A stretch of 64,000 nucleotides of DNA from assembly GCA_037974965.1 (NCBI GenBank), contig JBBPFI010000012.1, positions 186,001-250,000 of the forward strand, written 5' to 3'. Under the pieces are notes generated by a model. It was not told the origin of the DNA. It worked only from the letters and a program-made list of their open reading frames with translations, and searched no databases. Shown in pieces: positions 32,160 through 43,628 of the stretch. The position numbers were made by a program, and so were the translations under genes. Within the stretch, counting starts at the first letter, position 1. Every line of letters begins with the position of its first letter. The stretch is from Dacryopinax spathularia (lineage: Eukaryota > Basidiomycota > Dacrymycetes > Dacrymycetales > Dacrymycetaceae).

Positions 32160-35100
32160 ATGATGGAGGTCACACGCGATTCCTCCGTCATGCAAGGCGC
32201 CCAGGCTCGCTCGCGTAACAGACCAAGCGCAAGCTCGACGAATGACTCTATCGGCCTCCTGTCCTCATCCATGCATCCGGACGACCGACACGAGCTGTGC
32301 TCGACCTGGTCAACTGAGGCGGAATTGGCGCCAACGAGTAGCGCTCTGGCCCTCGCGATGCAGCAGTTGTCGATGAGGGAAGTGGATCATCCTGAGGATG
32401 ATTTCGAAGGTCGCGAGCTGGCCAGCGGAAAGGGGAAGGAGAGGGCGATATCGTTGAACGATGACGAAGAGGATCACTATCCCGTCCAGACGGACGAGCG
32501 CGAGGCGGGGGGCGGCTCGCACGCCACCTTCGGATCAGCAGCGATCCCGATAGCGTTCAGTCGTCCGGTGTCCACCCCATACTCGACCTCCCATTCTCGC
32601 CCATACTCTGTCTCCTACTCTTTCGCCTCTGGATCGTCCTCATCGCCTCGTACACCCGCCAGCTTCAACTTCTCTCCAACATGGAACGGCATGTATGCTA
32701 CCACTCGGTTCTCCGAAACCATCGGAAACGACGATAGTCCGGTCACGCCAGCCACAAGCTATGCGAGCAGCTACGACAAGGGCAAGGCTCTGGAGGAGAA
32801 TGTCGAGCTGCTGCATCGGTCGCCTGAGGGCACGACATCGAGCGCTTTCGGCGGCATCGCGCTCCAACCACCTGTACTTCAAGCACAACAAACACAATCA
32901 TCTGTATCAACCCCTGTATCATCGGAAAACCCTGAAACTGTCTGTACCATATCCACCATCGTAGACGACAACAACACCAACGAACATCACAACATCGACA
33001 ACATCGACAACACCCCTGACAGTATCAGTAACACTATCGTCGACATCAGCGCTGATGAAGCCCACGATAACGACGTCAATCCTGCGCCTGGCGCCGTCAA
33101 CTTATCTACAGAGCTCTCTCATAGGAGCTCCTTACCCCTGTTGGTTCCCCTGCCCCCTTCCCCCACTTCACCTCGGTCCGACCTACCCCATGTACACACC
33201 AGTACGCAATCCTCTCGTGCCCCTTCGCGCTCGCCGGCTTCCCGACCCCGCTCTCTCTCCTCCATCTCGTTCGCTTTCTCGATCTCCTCAAACACTTCTG
33301 CATCCAGCAAGTCCAGCCTCAGCAAGATGAAGAGCAAACTCGAGAAAGGCAAGCTCGGTCTGAAGGGATTGCTTGGGGGAAAGAACAGCAAGCTCGATAG
33401 CGAACCTGTCGCTTCGGGATCTGGTTCTGCGTCCGACAATGTGCTGTCTCCCATCAGTCATCTCAACATGACCCCTGCTCCTCCAGCGATGGTGATTGCC
33501 GAAGCCTCTACGTCTGCGCCGGTATCTCGCCAAAATAAGGGTAAAATGCGCGCTTTCTCCTCACCTTTGCCATACGTGATAAGCTCCCCACCTCCCGTTA
33601 GCCCCACGATTACGTTCGGCCTCTCCCCATCTGATACTCCACTGCCCATTGCAGACGCATCCGACTACATGATGGAGGATACACTGGTCGAACCGGAAGT
33701 TCCTGCAAATCTGTTCGAGGAGATGCTACCTCGCGAGCTCCAGCTGGAGTGTATCCGATCCCTCATCTGGGTCTGTGAGGAAGAGCACAAACGCGAGTTG
33801 GCGGAAGGGAGATGGACTGTCTTCCGCGCGAGCCAGGAGCGTTGGGTCGGGGCAGCGAAGGGCTTCCGGGAGATCATTAAGCTGTCGCGGGTGAGTAGGC
33901 TGTGCACGTCCCCTCCCAGGAATGCACATCCTAAGCGCATATATCCAACAGGTTTCCCATGCATGGCGTTCCTTAGCCTTCGATGGTCAGATCTGGTCTT
34001 CCATCGATCTTTCGGCCTATCCTCAGATTTCGAGATCGTCCGCTCAACAGCTGATCTCCTCAGCCTCGCCTTTCGTAAAGCATGCATCGATTAACGGTTT
34101 ACCGCGCCTCTTCCCGATCCTGGCTAAAGGATTGGCGGCGCCTTACGCCGTGGTGACTCAACTGCGATCTCTGAACCTACGCGGATGCCGTCACATCAGC
34201 ACTGGTCCACTCCATCTCCTTATTTCGGTGTCGCCCTTGCTGGAGAATGTCAATTTCAGCGCTTCGTCCGCGGTAACGAATTACACAATGAATCTCCTAG
34301 CCACGCACTGCCCCGCCCTGAAGGTGGTCAATATTTCTCGGTGCCCATACCTGAGCGGATCCGGTATCATCGCCTTGGGCTCTATCGCGGCAGGTCCCCT
34401 GGTAGGCGGGAAGCCATTGAAGCACTCAAAGATTCGCGAGCTCCGAATTGCTGGTCTACGCTATGCCAATACGGACGTCCTTACGTCTATAGGTCGGCAC
34501 ATGCCCGATTTGGAAGTCTTGGACATGAGCGGCAGCCGGCTGCTGACAGACAACGCAATCGAGGCATTCGTATTTTGTACTAAGGAAAGTGACTGCGACA
34601 AGATCGCCCTGACGTCGCGCGAGGCTGGACGCGACCCAGCCGAGATGACCACCCACTATCGTCGCTTAACCAAGTTGCGGCACCTCAACCTCTCCAGCTG
34701 TCCAGAGATCACCGATCGATCGTGCGCCAATCTTGCACACGCCGTGCCCAATCTTGAATTCCTCGAGTTAGCCGATCTTGGAGGCGCGATGAAGGACGAT
34801 GGACTCGTGCACCTACTTTCCACACTGCCCCGTATACGCAAGGTCGACCTCGATGATGCGATGGACATCACGGATCGTGTCATTGATGCGCTCACACCGT
34901 CTCCCGTCGACTCTCGCACGCATCGCTCGGCGGCCGTACGCGAACCTGGCGATATGTTGGAACACCTGATCCTATCCTATGCCACGAACATCTCGAATGA
35001 AGCAATGCTGCGCCTTATCCGCGCCTGTCCCAAGCTGCGCATCCTCGAAATGGATAATACGCGCATTTCAGACAGTGTTCTCAGGGAATTCGTTCGTACT

Positions 35101-35682
35101 TTGCGCAGGCGCAAGATGACCGGCGCAGAGGTTGTTGCTGTCGATTGTCGCAGCGTCAGCAAGGCAGTGGTATCCGAACTGGCAACTAGCACGCGGCCGC
35201 GGCGGGGTTGGAAGGCATGGGAAGCGCAGGCTATGGGCTACGATGACGGTTCACCGCATACCGACAGTCATACGGCTGGTCCGAGTTTGACTGCGGCACA
35301 GGACGAATGCGATGAGTCCAAGATTGTTCTCAAGAGCTTCTGGAGCTGGCAAGCCGTTGACACTGCTGCTGCTCTGCGTGAACGCAGGCGACGTATCGTG
35401 GGCAGCCGCAGGCTTACAGAAGGCGATCTCAACCTATCGCGTATCGTCGCACGGGGTGGACTTGACCCCGATCTCGTCAGGGAAGACCAGCTGGAAGGCG
35501 ACGGCGATGATATGGGCGGAAACGCCGGTGAACCCAGACGTCGTGGCAGGTGGGTCATCCGCTGGAGCGGAGGCCGTGGTGGGAACGGCGGCAGCATGTA
35601 CCTCGGAATGGAACCTGCCACGACCGCTGCTGGAAGTAACAACACCTCCCACGGCGAGGAACGAAGCTGTGTCATTATGTGA
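32160..35682 (+). CDS. F-box/LRR protein with C-terminal CaaX box
   Basis: The first in-frame ATG is at 32160. About 500 residues of Ser/Thr/Asp/Asn-rich disordered sequence come first, including an acidic block (SLNDDEEDHYP). The F-box is at the end of exon 1 (NLFEEMLPRELQLECIRSLI) and continues over a 61-nt intron (33891-33951) into VSHAWRSLAFDGQIWSSIDL. At least eight LRRs of the cysteine/asparagine type follow (LRSLNLRGCRHIS, LKVVNISRCPYLSG, LEVLDMSGSRLLTDNAI, LRHLNLSSCPEITDRSC). The protein ends exactly in CVIM, a CaaX prenylation box. By analogy with FBXL2/FBXL20, which end in a CaaX, it would be a membrane-anchored SCF ubiquitin-ligase adaptor; this is inference. About 1150 residues. 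The LRR order resembles Grr1/FBXL-type proteins. Confidence 0.88.
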
Positions 35683-36056
35683 TTTCGGCATCTTGCAGGC
35701 CCTTTTCATTTCGGACTGTTTGTTTGTGACTTTATTGTACCATTCTACTCCCAACTCCTCTCTTTTCACTTCGTTCGGTTGTTTCGATTAACAAGCATAT
35801 CATGCAGGAGGTGTGGAGGGGCAGGAAGTTGCATAGCGAGCGGCGGAGCCCGGCGTTGGCCAAGTGTATGTCAGTCCGGATGAGATATTAGTGATGCTGT
35901 ACCATTAGACAACCCCTCAACGGGTCTGAGCAGAAAGACAAGAGAATGAATCGAATTATGTCGTCTAGAGGTATATGTTTGCGCGTTGGTGGTACAATTG
36001 CGGGAGTGAAGTCGTACAGTGGTCTTCGTAATTGGAGGGAGAACAACACGCGCGTT
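35683..36056. other. Convergent intergenic region
   Basis: It lies between the F-box/LRR and C1D 3' ends. No gene is recognised. Confidence 0.4.
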
Positions 36057-36983
36057 TTACTTTTGCTGTTTCTTCCTTTTCTTTTTGGATGGCTGGCCTG
36101 AGGACGTGGCCTTGTTGTCGTAACCTGGCCGACAACATAAGTAGGCAGCACGGCTCAGATCTCAGACGCTACGCACCTGCAAATGGATCTTGCCTTGGTC
36201 GCTTTCCCTTCGCCTTGCTTCCTTCGCCTTTCTCAGGACTGGGACTAGCAGGTGCTGTTGGAAGATCTTCCTCTGCCTTCTCCTGCTCTTCCTCCCGTTC
36301 CTGCTTGCCATCCACCAACTCCAACTCGCTGTCCTCGTCGTCACCTTCGTCCTGTCCCCCCTCCAACTTCTTCGCCTCTCTCGGCAACCATTTCAGCATC
36401 GTCGTCTTCCCCACATCGGTCATCACGCCAGGATTAACGACGTCTTGCGCCTTATATGGCTCCTTGCCATTGCTGGTTCTTCGCTCGTCCTCCTGCAGCT
36501 TCTGGGCAGCAGACAGGGCGTGGTTGATGAATCGAGTAGCTGCGCCTTTGTCCACCGCAAGCTGTCTTTGTGCCGCTGGCTTTTCCGCGACCTGTATCTT
36601 CTGGAAATAACCTTTCAGGCGGGCCTGGATAATGAATCCGTAAGGACTGAGATATGAGCATGTAGAGGGAATGGCGCACTAGTTCCCGAGCAGCTGGATG
36701 ATCCTTCTCTGTGACGCCTTTACATCTCAGATACACTAATTTCACATGAGCTGGGCCTTCGCATAGTGCATGAAGCTTGCTTACTCCAGAGCAGGTTATG
36801 GATAGCATAGGCTAGAGAGACCTCCAGCTTCGCATTCTGCAGATGATCAAGCTGCTGCAGGGTTTCGGACAGAGGAATCTCCAGTAAGGGAGCTAAGACC
36901 TCCTCCAGCTCTTCTATAGCGTCGTCCAGATCTTCAGCCCGACTAAGAGTCGCTTGATCTTGCTGTTCAGTGGCCGTATCCAT
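36057..36983 (-). CDS. LRP1: Nuclear exosome cofactor C1D/Lrp1 (Rrp47)
   Basis: C1D/Lrp1 binds the exoribonuclease Rrp6 and guides the nuclear exosome in rRNA and snoRNA processing. Exon 1 (start MDTATEQQDQ at 36983) contains the Sas10/C1D domain (LDDAIEELEEVLAPLLEIPL, LQQLDHLQNAKLEVSLAYAI, HNLLW), joined to YLRCKGVTEKDHPAARELVR. A further exon gives LKGYFQKIQVAEKPAAQRQL and KGAATRFINHALSAAQKL. The second half is charged and disordered (DDEDSELELVDGKQEREEEQ). A last small exon adds GYDNKATSSGQPSKKKRKKQ, a lysine-rich tail used for RNA binding in this family, and stops at 36057. The start is divergent from SF3B5, 166 bp away. Confidence 0.88.
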
Positions 36984-37149
36984 CCTTGTCGAAGAGAAAG
37001 TGTTTGGCAGAAAACGAAGGGGGCTCAGAGACCGGTGCAAGCTCAAATCTACAACGGTTTACGCCGCCGAAACTCTTCTCGTCAGGGTCCACTTCAACTG
37101 CTCATCCAACAGTGACTCTTGCCACTCGACGTCCTCCATCCGCTACGAA
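36984..37149. promoter_or_regulatory. Shared divergent promoter of C1D and SF3B5 genes
   Basis: Only 166 bp separate the two ATGs, so the leaders and promoters overlap. No TATA box is seen on either strand, as expected for housekeeping genes. Confidence 0.5.
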
Positions 37150-37621
37150 ATGGTGAGTTCCTTCTTCATATACCAACTGGTATCAGTGATATTGATATAA
37201 CAAATAGTCATCCGAACTACGGTACACAGCGAACACGCAGTTGGAGCATCGTTCGTCCTATTCATCCTGTATTGGGCCATGGCGCTAACCCCGCTGCAGT
37301 GCATGCTCGCTACACCGGCACGGGCCATGCTGATATCACGAAGTAGTGCGTTGTTGCACCTTCTATTTCCTGTTCTTTGGCTGACTTGGCTTGAAAGTGA
37401 CTGGGTGACCCATCAACACCGTGACACCTACGCATCCATTGTCGGACATCCACCGTTATTATCTTATCTCGCGCTTGCGGATGGGGAGGCGACTGGACGG
37501 GTGAAGTTTGAGATGACAGAGGTACATATCTCTGCAACTCTCCTATTCATATCTTCTTAACATCTCTTTACAGAAAATGCTACAACCATGTGGGCCACCA
37601 CCGCAGAAGGAGGAAGATTAG
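37150..37621 (+). CDS. YSF3: Splicing factor 3B subunit 5 (SF3B5/Ysf3)
   Basis: SF3B5 is a small subunit of the U2 snRNP SF3B core. The first exon contains only the ATG (37150-37152) before GTGAGT. Exon 2 gives SSELRYTANTQLEH and exon 3 gives LHARYTGTGHADITK. The next intron is best placed with the donor GTGCGT, giving ITKYDWVTHQHRDTYASIVG, then HPPLLSYLALADGEATGRVK and FEMTE. The last exon codes KMLQPCGPPPQKEED with TAG at 37621. The result is about 87 residues and aligns along its whole length with family members as I recall them. It is divergent from C1D/Lrp1. No single frame shows this gene; only splicing does. Confidence 0.93.
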
Positions 37622-39153
37622 GGGAGGCTAGTCCAGTTGTGCTGGTTGAGTTCGGGCTATCGACCTGCATCCCGCAGAGCCGTTTATCCTCGTGATGTAC
37701 CTCTATATGCCCGCGTATGTATGATATTGATCCTTTCAGAGACTCGTTGTACATGTACAGTACTGCAATTGCACGAGCTACGTCGACCCACGTCTCTGCC
37801 ATGGTTTCTGGGCAACAAATGCCTTCCTTCAGAAGCGGCGCACGGAAAATCGAGATCAGGGCCGATACTCAGATCGATACTCCATTCTTTGCTTCTGGTT
37901 GCTCAGGTCGTCCTCCGCGGCTGTACACGCAATTATCTGGAGATGCCTTGGCCCTACTCAACATTACTTCCGTCTAGACAAGATGACGCCTCACCCCATT
38001 ATCCATGCCGGTGCCAAGACCGCATCGCGCTCTCTCGGAGGGCTCGTTAACTCACTCATGCATGACTGAATTGGCCTCCCGTCATTCAAGTCTAATCTCC
38101 TTCGGATCAGCACCGCAAACAACTCATTACCGGGGGGACCGACCATGACGGACGCCCCTAACTTGCGAAGAAGGGGTCAGCGCGCCATAATAGCAGCGAC
38201 ATTGGCTCACTCCTGCGGCTAACACCGTGTCTGGCCTCATATCGGGCTCGGATGCGGTGTTTTGCGCGTTGCGGTTAACCCCTATGCAATGACTCTACAC
38301 CGTTCTATCGCCGAGAGAAGACTAGTGGCCTGATGTGTATGGCCTGACATCGACACGAATATGGTCTGATTCGCTGCTCTTCGGGCCTTATGGAGGAACT
38401 TACTGTTCCTTCGAAAATGTAAATTCGCATCCTAGCACGAAATGGGAGATAACTCGAGAGAACTCTCAGCGATGACTGATAGTAACCTGTCGCTGCTATG
38501 CCGGGTTCTCCTTGTTTCTCTCTGATTTGCTTTTGGCTGCCGAGACTGGATCTCTTTCCCATGTCTTTCGAGTTCTCGGACCTCAAAAGGAGGTCATTTT
38601 TCTCGCAATTAGGGGATCTGCCCTTCTGCTTGAGTCTGATGGGCCCGCAAACTGGTTCCAACGCTGTTCAGCTTTCTTGGACCATGGCGCTCTTGCCGAC
38701 TCTCCTCTCGGCATCAAACAGACGATGTCTGCAGACAGAGGCGCCTTTCTGCAGTACCTATCAGCCATGGCCGTAAGTACGTAATCAACCCAGACATCTC
38801 AATGCTTACGTTTACTTAGGGGCTGCTGTCTCCCCACTCTAGCCTCATTGCAAACTACACGGCTCTCAGTCAACGCGATGAGGGGAGTCCGCTCAAAATC
38901 CCTCCTCACTGCATACTACCCGCTCCGCTACCGAGCAACCGAGAGAACAAAGAAAGAGTCACCACCACGGCGTAGTCACATCGCCTCTCGTCCGGCCAAA
39001 CCGAACGGAGAAGGTGAGGCCTGCTGCAGGCTACAGCTGTACATGGCATACGCGTCCCTCCAGTCCTCCTAAACAATAGCCGGCATTCCTTGCCTACTTA
39101 AACCACGACCGACGATTGCCCAGCATGAACAATACTCTATCCGCTCCGGCACC
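37622..39153. other. Intergenic, about 1.5 kb, no gene recognised
   Basis: ATG frames of 60-137 codons occur, but none has domain-like composition. The right end is the promoter of the next disordered-protein gene, with a CTTAAA sequence near 39098 about 50 bp upstream of its ATG. Confidence 0.4.
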
Positions 39154-40800
39154 ATGTCTTTCAACTCGCAGAAGAAGTCTCCCTCCCATACGCAGAGAAG
39201 AGATCACTCGCTGGAAAGTCGAGTCCCGCCGACCGATCGACGGGCAGCCAACCAACCTCGCCCATCGGCAGCATCTTCTGCTAATCCTTCGAATACTCGA
39301 CACACAAATGCCAGACAACCGACTACCTCGTTACCAAGAGAGCGAGCTTTATCTACAGCGGCTACTGCGGGCGGTAGCACTGGGCACCACCAGACTACCG
39401 CTCGACCGCCGCCCAGTAGCCTGGATCGAATGCTGGGCGTGGGCCCAGCATCAAGGACGGAGCCGAGCTACGATCCAGGACGCGATCTACGCGACTTGGT
39501 TCTCGTCGGTGGACTGAGTTTGAGTGAAGCGGCAGCGCGAGTTGAGAAACAAGAAGTGGCGGAGAATATGGCGAGATACGGTACCCCCTACGCGCCAGCC
39601 GGTCCGCCAAAGTCCTTCGTCGGGCGGACTATAGGCAAAATGCTCGGAACCTCAAAGAACAAGCAACAAAGGGAAGAATGGGAGGCGGAAGAGAATCGAC
39701 GCAAACGTGCTGCATTCCAAGCCGAACTCGCTAGGAAACGTGCAGAGGACGAAAGAGCTGGCCGGATCCGTCGTCGGGGAAGCTTTTCTGATATATCGGA
39801 GCTGGCCGAAAGCAGAGCTCCCACACCACTCCCCAAAGGCGATTCTGGTCCTGGCAAGCTCAAACCCTCTTCCCCTGAGGATGATGACGATTACTTGCCC
39901 CCTTTCCCTGCGCCTGGGCCTGGGCGCTTTCTTAGATCAGCCGTTGACAAGAACGCGACCTCCAGATATCCGCCAGCGGAAACCACGCAAAGACGACCGA
40001 TTCCTTCGAGTCGCCCAGCAACACCCGCCGTGCAGTCGAAACCGACAGGTCCTTCAGCTCAATCTAGGTCAAGGTCAATGAGCATGAGTGTCTCAGATCG
40101 AAGGACGGGCAAAGCAACAGAAGCAGGAACGACCGTCGCTCGGCAACACTATGAGGCGAGAGGACTAGAGATGGCAATGCCGCCTGTGCCACCGCTTCCT
40201 CCCAAAACTGGATCTCGCCCAATGACCAACGCACCCAATCCATCTGAGGGTTGGGGCACCTCCCGCCCGCCTGTTGACACGATTGGGCGATCCAGTACGC
40301 CGCACCCGGCCTTGAAAGAGTCATCCTTATCTCGGTCCGCACAACATGAAGATATTGCCTCTCCGCCCACCACACCAGCGGTCACGATTACGCCCGCCTC
40401 CCCTATGTCCAGCACGTTCCCGGAATCCCGACGCTCAAGCACCCAGTCACGTCTCTATGGAGATATCTTCGCAATGATCGAAGATCCTGCCGCAGGCCGC
40501 GGACAAGCCCCTGGCCGGGCTGCCACAACCACATCTCCCACTCTTCTGGATGTGCCTAGCAGGTCGCATCGAGGGAGCACAGCAACGGCCAATCTGATCG
40601 AACAATTCCCTCAGCCACCTCATATCGGGCCACCGGTAGCGGGTCGTGCTACTCCGACGGGCTCTCGCTTGCGTCCGAATGGTGCCATGACGGATACCGA
40701 GGGCACTTTACATTCCCGCTCTGCTAGGTCGCGCACCCATGGAAGAGAATCATCGAAGGGTGTCCCAACCTACCCATCAACTAAGCCAGGCTATTTCTAA
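39154..40800 (+). CDS. Disordered Ser/Pro/Arg-rich protein, unknown (Hyp1)
   Basis: One frame of 548 codons from ATG 39154. The first 110 residues are Ser/Arg/Pro-rich. A short better-ordered part follows: PGRDLRDLVLVGGLSLSEAA, KSFVGRTIGKMLGTSKNKQ and a charged helix (REEWEAEENRRKRAAFQAEL). Then comes RRRGSFSDISELAE, a proline-rich SH3-ligand-like stretch (MPPVPPLPPK) and a tail with GAMTDTEGTLHSRSARSR. No known domain. The MTDTEG motif recurs in the next gene, and similar T-D motifs occur in the N-termini of the two methyltransferases. It may be a scaffold related to that group; this is inference. It lies upstream of Hyp2 and MT2 on the same strand. Confidence 0.7.
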   Translation: MSFNSQKKSPSHTQRRDHSLESRVPPTDRRAANQPRPSAASSANPSNTRHTNARQPTTSLPRERALSTAATAGGSTGHHQTTARPPPSSLDRMLGVGPASRTEPSYDPGRDLRDLVLVGGLSLSEAAARVEKQEVAENMARYGTPYAPAGPPKSFVGRTIGKMLGTSKNKQQREEWEAEENRRKRAAFQAELARKRAEDERAGRIRRRGSFSDISELAESRAPTPLPKGDSGPGKLKPSSPEDDDDYLPPFPAPGPGRFLRSAVDKNATSRYPPAETTQRRPIPSSRPATPAVQSKPTGPSAQSRSRSMSMSVSDRRTGKATEAGTTVARQHYEARGLEMAMPPVPPLPPKTGSRPMTNAPNPSEGWGTSRPPVDTIGRSSTPHPALKESSLSRSAQHEDIASPPTTPAVTITPASPMSSTFPESRRSSTQSRLYGDIFAMIEDPAAGRGQAPGRAATTTSPTLLDVPSRSHRGSTATANLIEQFPQPPHIGPPVAGRATPTGSRLRPNGAMTDTEGTLHSRSARSRTHGRESSKGVPTYPSTKPGYF

Positions 40801-42039
40801 TACCTCCCAACTTGCTCTAATTACCGCAACGTATTGTACATATATGCACTCTCCTTTTTTCGTGGTCGGGTCTACGCACTCATCCAAAGCAGCTCGGCCA
40901 ATTTTCCATGATATACGCGTAGCGGGCTACGTCCCTTTTCTTTTGTCTGTAACTGTATTGTACATTAATGCAAACAGGAGGTAGTGTTCCCGTTGATGTG
41001 GGTGTAGGACTGTGTAGTTTTTATGGCGATGAATGCCTGAGCTGCAATGGGGCTCTCGAACTCCGTTGAGCCACACTTTGCCGCCCACTTATAGGCACTT
41101 CTACTGGCTCGGTTGAAGTACACGTGATCGGTCTGAGTGTCCCCTGGAGGTCAAGGCAAGTTTCCCTGTTGGCCCTGGGTGGAAGCTCAACCAAGAAGCC
41201 CTTGCGCTAAGTATATCAGCCCAAGAATGAAGCGGGTTCCAATACTAGGCTTCACGACAGTACATAACAGCCTCTTGTTTCCATCGCATCGTTGAAGGCC
41301 GAGCCCATGGGCCGCACAGCTTCGAATGCTGCGGGACGTGGAACTGCCCATTAGGATGTAATGCATCAGTTCGCTAGTGACAATTCACGCTGCTGGCGAA
41401 GCAGCCAATCTCCTCCGATATAACGTTGAGTCCGGCTTGCACACCTCTCGGCATCTCCCAGACTTGTTGGTCTCGCATTCGCGACCGCTACTGGGGGCAA
41501 CTTGCGTTCGGGCTGAAGAGCAACGTAGATAGCGTGAATTCTTGCCTCGGCTCCTCGGGCAACTTGTGTGATGCGCGTCCCAGCGCTTGCAATGGTCGGT
41601 CTTGACTCGAATTCCGCTGTCTTCGCCGTCTTCGCATGCCTGGCACGTGCACGAAGGATGGTTGACTAACCTCTGCGACTCGTCCCCTGCCACTTCTTCA
41701 ACAGTCTCGCCGCTTCGCGGCGGCGGGCCCGCCCCTGTTTCGTCTTCCGACCCGGCCCCTATCTTGCGCGTGCCCGCTAGACTTGCGCAGTTGTGTCTAC
41801 GACTCATCCGGGCTGGGCCGTGCATATCCAGATCGTCGTCGGTACCGAGCAAGCCTGTGCAAGCGTCAGAATAGGGCACAGAGAAGCACCACTCTATCAG
41901 CGCCAGGCTTGCGACAAACACACACCCATGGCTTGCGCGTCCTCTAGCCATCTCCGGCGTTTTGGGCATAAATACCGCGATGTTCGCCCTCCTTCGTTGT
42001 TCCTCCGTCGAACTCTTCATCATCCGTCTAACTTCCACT
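40801..42039. other. Intergenic between Hyp1 and Hyp2
   Basis: A minus-strand frame of 224 codons (41385-42059) crosses this region and overlaps the Hyp2 start; it is not called because its composition looks random. A TATA-like CATAAATA (41967-41974) lies 66 bp before the Hyp2 ATG. Confidence 0.4.
41967..41974 (+). promoter_or_regulatory. TATA-like box of Hyp2
   Basis: CATAAATA, 66-73 nt upstream of the ATG at 42040. Confidence 0.4.
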
Positions 42040-43628
42040 ATGTCGAACCGTCGATCCAATAAGGTACCGGCAGAGAAGAAAAGCTTCTTCGGTAAAGCAG
42101 CAGACGCCTTCAGACTGAAGTCTCGGAGACCTCGTGGAGACTTACGAAAACAATCATCCTCGGAGGAAAGTGAGGAAGGTCTACGCAGATCTCACGAGAT
42201 GTCGCTAAACCCAGCTGAACAGGTTTCTTCTCTCCTACGATAGGCTCGAACGGCCTATCGCGCCCGCACACCCCAGCTGTACCGGAAGGCGTTCAGGCCG
42301 CGACAGAGTCGACTGGATATCCTGCGCCATACTCAACCGACCCACAACCAGGGGGCGTCGTACGAAGATCGGCAGCCCCAGTTGAATATCGAATGGCACA
42401 TCCATACGCTGCGCCGCAAGAGGATCAGCAGCGAGTCCTAGACATACGTGCTGCAACGCCGTCAAAGGCCGAGTCGAGCAGGACGTCTGGCAACAGCATG
42501 CCACACGTGGCCCCCCAACCGCAGCAGATCACTCTGCGACCAGCTCGCTCGCAAGCGTCCATGCCAAGGGTCGACATAGCCAAACCCTTCGAAGTGCCTG
42601 ATCGACCGAAGACGGCGATGGGTACGAAGCCACAGAGACCCACGGTATCGATCCCGGGCAGCACATCGATGGCAACTTCGTACAGTGCAGCCAAGCACAG
42701 CGGACCGAGCAGACAGCTACCGGTCGGGCCCACAACGAGAACTGCAGGACCGTCATCGGGACGGGCTCGCACGCAAAGCAACGTCCGATTTACGGCGAAT
42801 CCGGTTACGGCGCCAGTCTTTGCAGAAGCATCGCGGATTGGCGGACAGAAATCGGAGTCGAGCCAGCCAACAAGAGTACACGAATGGACTCCTCAGCCAA
42901 GAACTGTCGCCGGCGACAGCGGACGTCACCGAGAGCAGGTCTCAGCGAGACCACCTGCGACCACACCCAAGCCCGCCTTGCGCCGGCAGCCGCACCTCAG
43001 CCTGTCCTCAGGTACCGTGAGCAGCTCCTCGTCACAGCCAAGCAATGAGGTGACGCATCTTGCTACGAGACCCATGCCAGGGACCATGTACTCTGGCGGG
43101 GACGGCCCTGCGCCAGATCCCCCGAGGGAACGGACATGGAATGAGTGGCAACCGCCTCCTCACGCCATCCCACGCTCACCTGTATACCCACGGGGGAGAT
43201 ACCCAACAATGCATGCGAGCACTTCGCGTGGAGGGGCCCCAGTGCCACCCGTCAACCTGGGCGCTGAGGGCCAGTCCCCCTCGACCCCGGCTCAGTCGCC
43301 TCATGTACTCCAGGGGACTTCGCGACGAAGCAGTGGACGTTCTCAACTTCCCCCTCAATCACCTCCTCCATCAAGTCCTCCTCCTCCTCCTCCTCCTCCT
43401 CAACCGAAATCACGCAATCCGTTCCCGAGGTCGAGCGGATCTACGAGATCGGGTTCAATGACCGACACGGAAGGTGCCGGCATGCGCAGGTCGAGCGGCA
43501 GTTCGCGGGCAAGGACGACGGTCACCACGCTACGCTCAAGCACAACACCAAGCGAGCCATCCAGATTTGACAAGCGCGGGTCGCAGCAGTCTGCAGAGAG
43601 TTCTGGCTCCTGTTATAGTCAGGACTAG
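42040..43628 (+). CDS. Disordered Ser/Pro/Arg-rich protein, unknown (Hyp2)
   Basis: ATG at 42040 gives MSNRRSNKVPAEKKSFFGKA and ADAFRLKSRRPRGD. The first frame stops soon, but a 53-nt intron (42170-42222, donor GTGAGG, CTAAAC branch-like site, CAG acceptor) joins SSSEES to FFSPTIGSNGLSRPHTP and keeps the frame open to 43628, 511 residues in all. The body is Pro/Ser/Gln/Arg-rich with no domain. A run of CCT triplets near 43365-43400 codes eight prolines before QPKSRNPFP. The tail repeats the Hyp1 motif (SGSMTDTEGAGMRRSSG). The N-terminal K-S-F-F-G-K pattern also resembles Hyp1 (KSFVGRTIGKM) and more weakly MT2 (KPSLWAAIRDA). Confidence 0.72.

Noticed and set aside
41385-42059. A 224-codon minus-strand frame between Hyp1 and Hyp2
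   Set aside because: It overlaps the Hyp2 start on the other strand, has random-looking composition, and has no splice or family support.
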